This document shows positions 5,450 through 7,431 of a stretch of DNA of 7,431 nt, in pieces. The position numbers were made by a program, and so were the translations under genes. Each line of letters starts with the position of its first letter. The first letter of the stretch is position 1. Location: the NCBI GenBank assembly GCA_013330385.1, contig DUIL01000015.1:1557-8987 (forward strand), in the 5' to 3' direction. Source of the DNA: Candidatus Thalassarchaeaceae archaeon (GTDB taxonomy: Archaea; Thermoplasmatota; Poseidoniia; Poseidoniales; Thalassarchaeaceae). The notes below the pieces were generated by a model. It did not search any database, was not told where the DNA came from, and was given only the letters and a program-made list of their open reading frames with translations.

Positions 5450-7431
5450 GTTCTGCTCCCTCCATCACTTGTCCTTCCTCTTCCCACCAACTTTCATCTC
5501 CGTCTTCATCGTCATCATCAAGGCGGCCTTCAAGGACTCTATCGGTCTCATCCTCATCAATGAAAATCAACATGATTACAGTTAGCATTGTCAATGCCGC
5601 GCCGATGTATATGGCTGTGGAATAATTGAAAACTTCAATCATCCGGCCAGTTAGAGTGTATGCAAATACACCTGAGGCATTGAATATAGACATGTACGCT
5701 GTGAATTGAGTTCCACCAACTTTGCTCCATGTTAATCTCATACTTAGAGAAATAATACAAATCCAAGCAATACCGCCAACGAAGGCCTGAATGATTAGGT
5801 AGAAGGTCATGAGTGTTGTTTTATGCCACATTGGTTCCAAGAAGGCCAGTGTCGCATTTGCTAGAGCAAGAATAGTAAATCCAACCATTGCGACTCTTCT
5901 AGTACCATACTTATCCCCTAGTAGACCTCCAACTATTTGTCCAAATAATCCACCAAATACAACAATTCCGCCAACAATTCCGTTGTACTTTGCTTGGGAC
6001 CAACCCGCCTCATTGATGAAAATATCAATTACAATTGGGCCGACAAAGATGTATAACTCTGAAAGAGCACAAAGGAATATCAAAATAAAGGCCGAACGAA
6101 CAGAGAAGGCCTTGATCAAGTAAAATGAAGTTCTAGCTACGGCATTTCTGCTAGATGTAGGAATTAATTTGAATGGATTAATAATCGAAGGTAGATTTTC
6201 GTTCAATTTAGAAACTAATAATGAAAGAACTGCTAATAATATAATTACACGACTAACTGGAGAGGTCATTGTTGCGATAGAATCTCCAACAGACCAGTCA
6301 ATAGTAAACACATCAATTGCGAAGCCTAAGAACCAAATTGACAAACCAATAATTGCAAAGAAAGATGCGAATGAAATTTTTTCTTCTGATACACTATATC
6401 CTACAGTTCGGGCCACTCTAAAGTCAATCTCATCCACCCATGGAGTTTCTGATTCTTCATCATCTTGACCATCTTGTCCTTCATCAGAATTAGATAAAAT
6501 TGCTTCTTGCACAGACCACGGGAATAACTTGACTCCTGGCTTCTCAATCATTGTTAAGGGTATTATAATGACAGCTAGAAGCAACACCAATTGAGCCACT
6601 ATCACACCTGAAATATCGATGTATGATACAAGAACTCCAAGGACTGCACCTCCTACTATTATTCCACCCCTCTTCGCTGCAAACATAAATCCGTTAACTT
6701 TCGCTACTTCATCCGGCTGCAAAATTTCTACAGCAAGTGCGTCAGTTGCTACATCTTGAAGGGAGGCGAAAATATTGTGAACAAACAAAATTCGAGTAAC
6801 AAGTTCAATTTTACTATTGAGATCCGGAATTAATATCAGACTTCCTAATGTCAATGCCATTCCAGTTTGAGCAAAAAGAATCCATTGCCTACGAGGGCCA
6901 AATCTTTCAATAAATACAGAGTCTACTATTGGCCCCCAAATCCATTTGAATGTCCATGGTAGTGCAATAGTTCCGAATAGTAACGCGATATCACCGATTG
7001 GAGTCCCATTTTTCACTAAGTAAGCAGCAAAGGTAACGCTAGCGAATCCCCAGGGTAATCCTTGAGCGAAGTAAAGAAGACAGAGAGTAACAATCCTTCG
7101 AGTTTTGTTTACGGTTAATGCCCCTCCTTTTCTCCATTCCGAAGATGCATTTTTGGTACCACTAACCAAAGCGGGACCCCAAATCATTGGATTGGCCTTC
7201 TCTAATGTCTTCAAGCCCCTTTCAGCAAAATCAAATTCCTCTTCAGATTCTGCCCTCCAGCCTTCACGGTATCCTACCCAGCCGAGGAGAAGAGTTATGG
7301 CAATGAAAGGAAGAATGAAAATAATTGGGCCGAGATTTGTTTTTCCAGCATTAGAACCTGCATCAGTCAAAGAAACATACACGGGGAATTCTGCATGAAC
7401 ATCTCCGGGACTTCCGCCTTCATCTGAGTAG
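5424..7431 (-). CDS. AmpG/SLC33-like (PAT family) MFS transporter with N-terminal extension, 5' partial
   Basis: A major facilitator transporter of the peptide/acetyl-CoA/drug (PAT) group. The frame stays open to the right edge, so the beginning is missing; the GTG at 7382 is only an internal valine. Residue numbers below count from that codon. Residues 18-37 are a hydrophobic helix followed by a charged linker (38-92). The transporter core then starts at KTRRIVTLCLLYFAQGLPWG (93-112). Family marks are GPIVDSVFIERFGPRRQWI (150-168) and FASLQDVATDALAVEIL (205-221), closely paralleling AmpG and acetyl-CoA transporters, plus motif A-like GLLGDKYGTRR (486-496) in the second half. Roughly 12 core helices are split by an acidic insert (298-318) between the halves. 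The C-terminus is a Glu/Asp-rich cytoplasmic tail (609-645). AmpG imports muropeptides and SLC33 imports acetyl-CoA; the substrate here is unknown. The stop overlaps the glutaredoxin start. Confidence 0.88.
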   Translation of the reverse strand, partial: YSDEGGSPGDVHAEFPVYVSLTDAGSNAGKTNLGPIIFILPFIAITLLLGWVGYREGWRAESEEEFDFAERGLKTLEKANPMIWGPALVSGTKNASSEWRKGGALTVNKTRRIVTLCLLYFAQGLPWGFASVTFAAYLVKNGTPIGDIALLFGTIALPWTFKWIWGPIVDSVFIERFGPRRQWILFAQTGMALTLGSLILIPDLNSKIELVTRILFVHNIFASLQDVATDALAVEILQPDEVAKVNGFMFAAKRGGIIVGGAVLGVLVSYIDISGVIVAQLVLLLAVIIIPLTMIEKPGVKLFPWSVQEAILSNSDEGQDGQDDEESETPWVDEIDFRVARTVGYSVSEEKISFASFFAIIGLSIWFLGFAIDVFTIDWSVGDSIATMTSPVSRVIILLAVLSLLVSKLNENLPSIINPFKLIPTSSRNAVARTSFYLIKAFSVRSAFILIFLCALSELYIFVGPIVIDIFINEAGWSQAKYNGIVGGIVVFGGLFGQIVGGLLGDKYGTRRVAMVGFTILALANATLAFLEPMWHKTTLMTFYLIIQAFVGGIAWICIISLSMRLTWSKVGGTQFTAYMSIFNASGVFAYTLTGRMIEVFNYSTAIYIGAALTMLTVIMLIFIDEDETDRVLEGRLDDDDEDGDESWWEEEGQVMEGAELGEHASLA

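Noticed and set aside
5809..6468. Plus-strand open frames (5809-6123 and 6169-6468) inside the transporter gene
   Set aside because: Both are antisense to conserved MFS helices, have low-complexity translations, and lack start signals.

Overview
The window is a compact stretch of prokaryotic chromosome with eight recognisable coding regions, two of them cut by the window edges. The gene style suggests a planktonic archaeon, most likely a Marine Group II (Poseidoniales-like) euryarchaeon. This rests on a short lipobox followed by a Gly/Ser/Asp linker, very short or overlapping gene junctions, a TATA-like box ahead of the membrane pyrophosphatase, and acidic, secretion-rich proteins. It is an inference: there is no rRNA or other phylogenetic marker here, and every protein family present also occurs in bacteria.

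Layout, left to right. Positions 1-153 (+) are the last 50 codons of an unidentified protein with one hydrophobic segment. Positions 161-475 (-) encode a stand-alone NifU C-terminal (Nfu-type) iron-sulfur protein. Diverging from it at 516-1412 (+) is a class I glutamine amidotransferase-like protein with an intact catalytic triad. An 87-base spacer with a GC-rich hairpin, a TATA-like box and a Shine-Dalgarno site leads into a membrane pyrophosphatase (hppA, 1500-3566, +). After 54 bases come a secreted lipoprotein of unknown function (3621-4583, +) and, translationally coupled to it, a small alpha/beta hydrolase (4592-5188, +). On the minus strand, converging on the hydrolase with a 9-base overlap, are a dithiol glutaredoxin (5180-5449) and, upstream of it, an AmpG/SLC33-like (PAT family) MFS transporter (5424-7431). 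The transporter frame stays open to the right edge, so its N-terminus is missing.

The genes do not form one obvious pathway. The pyrophosphatase links PPi hydrolysis to cation pumping; its residues point to the K+-dependent class, with the gate glutamate placed as in Na+ pumps. The lipoprotein and hydrolase are a likely transcriptional pair, as are the transporter and glutaredoxin. No mobile element, CRISPR array, tRNA or rRNA was recognised, and no gene-free stretch exceeds about 90 bases. I did not find a convincing new multi-gene system. The best leads are the N-terminally extended transporter, the ion specificity of the pyrophosphatase, and the orphan lipoprotein paired with the hydrolase.
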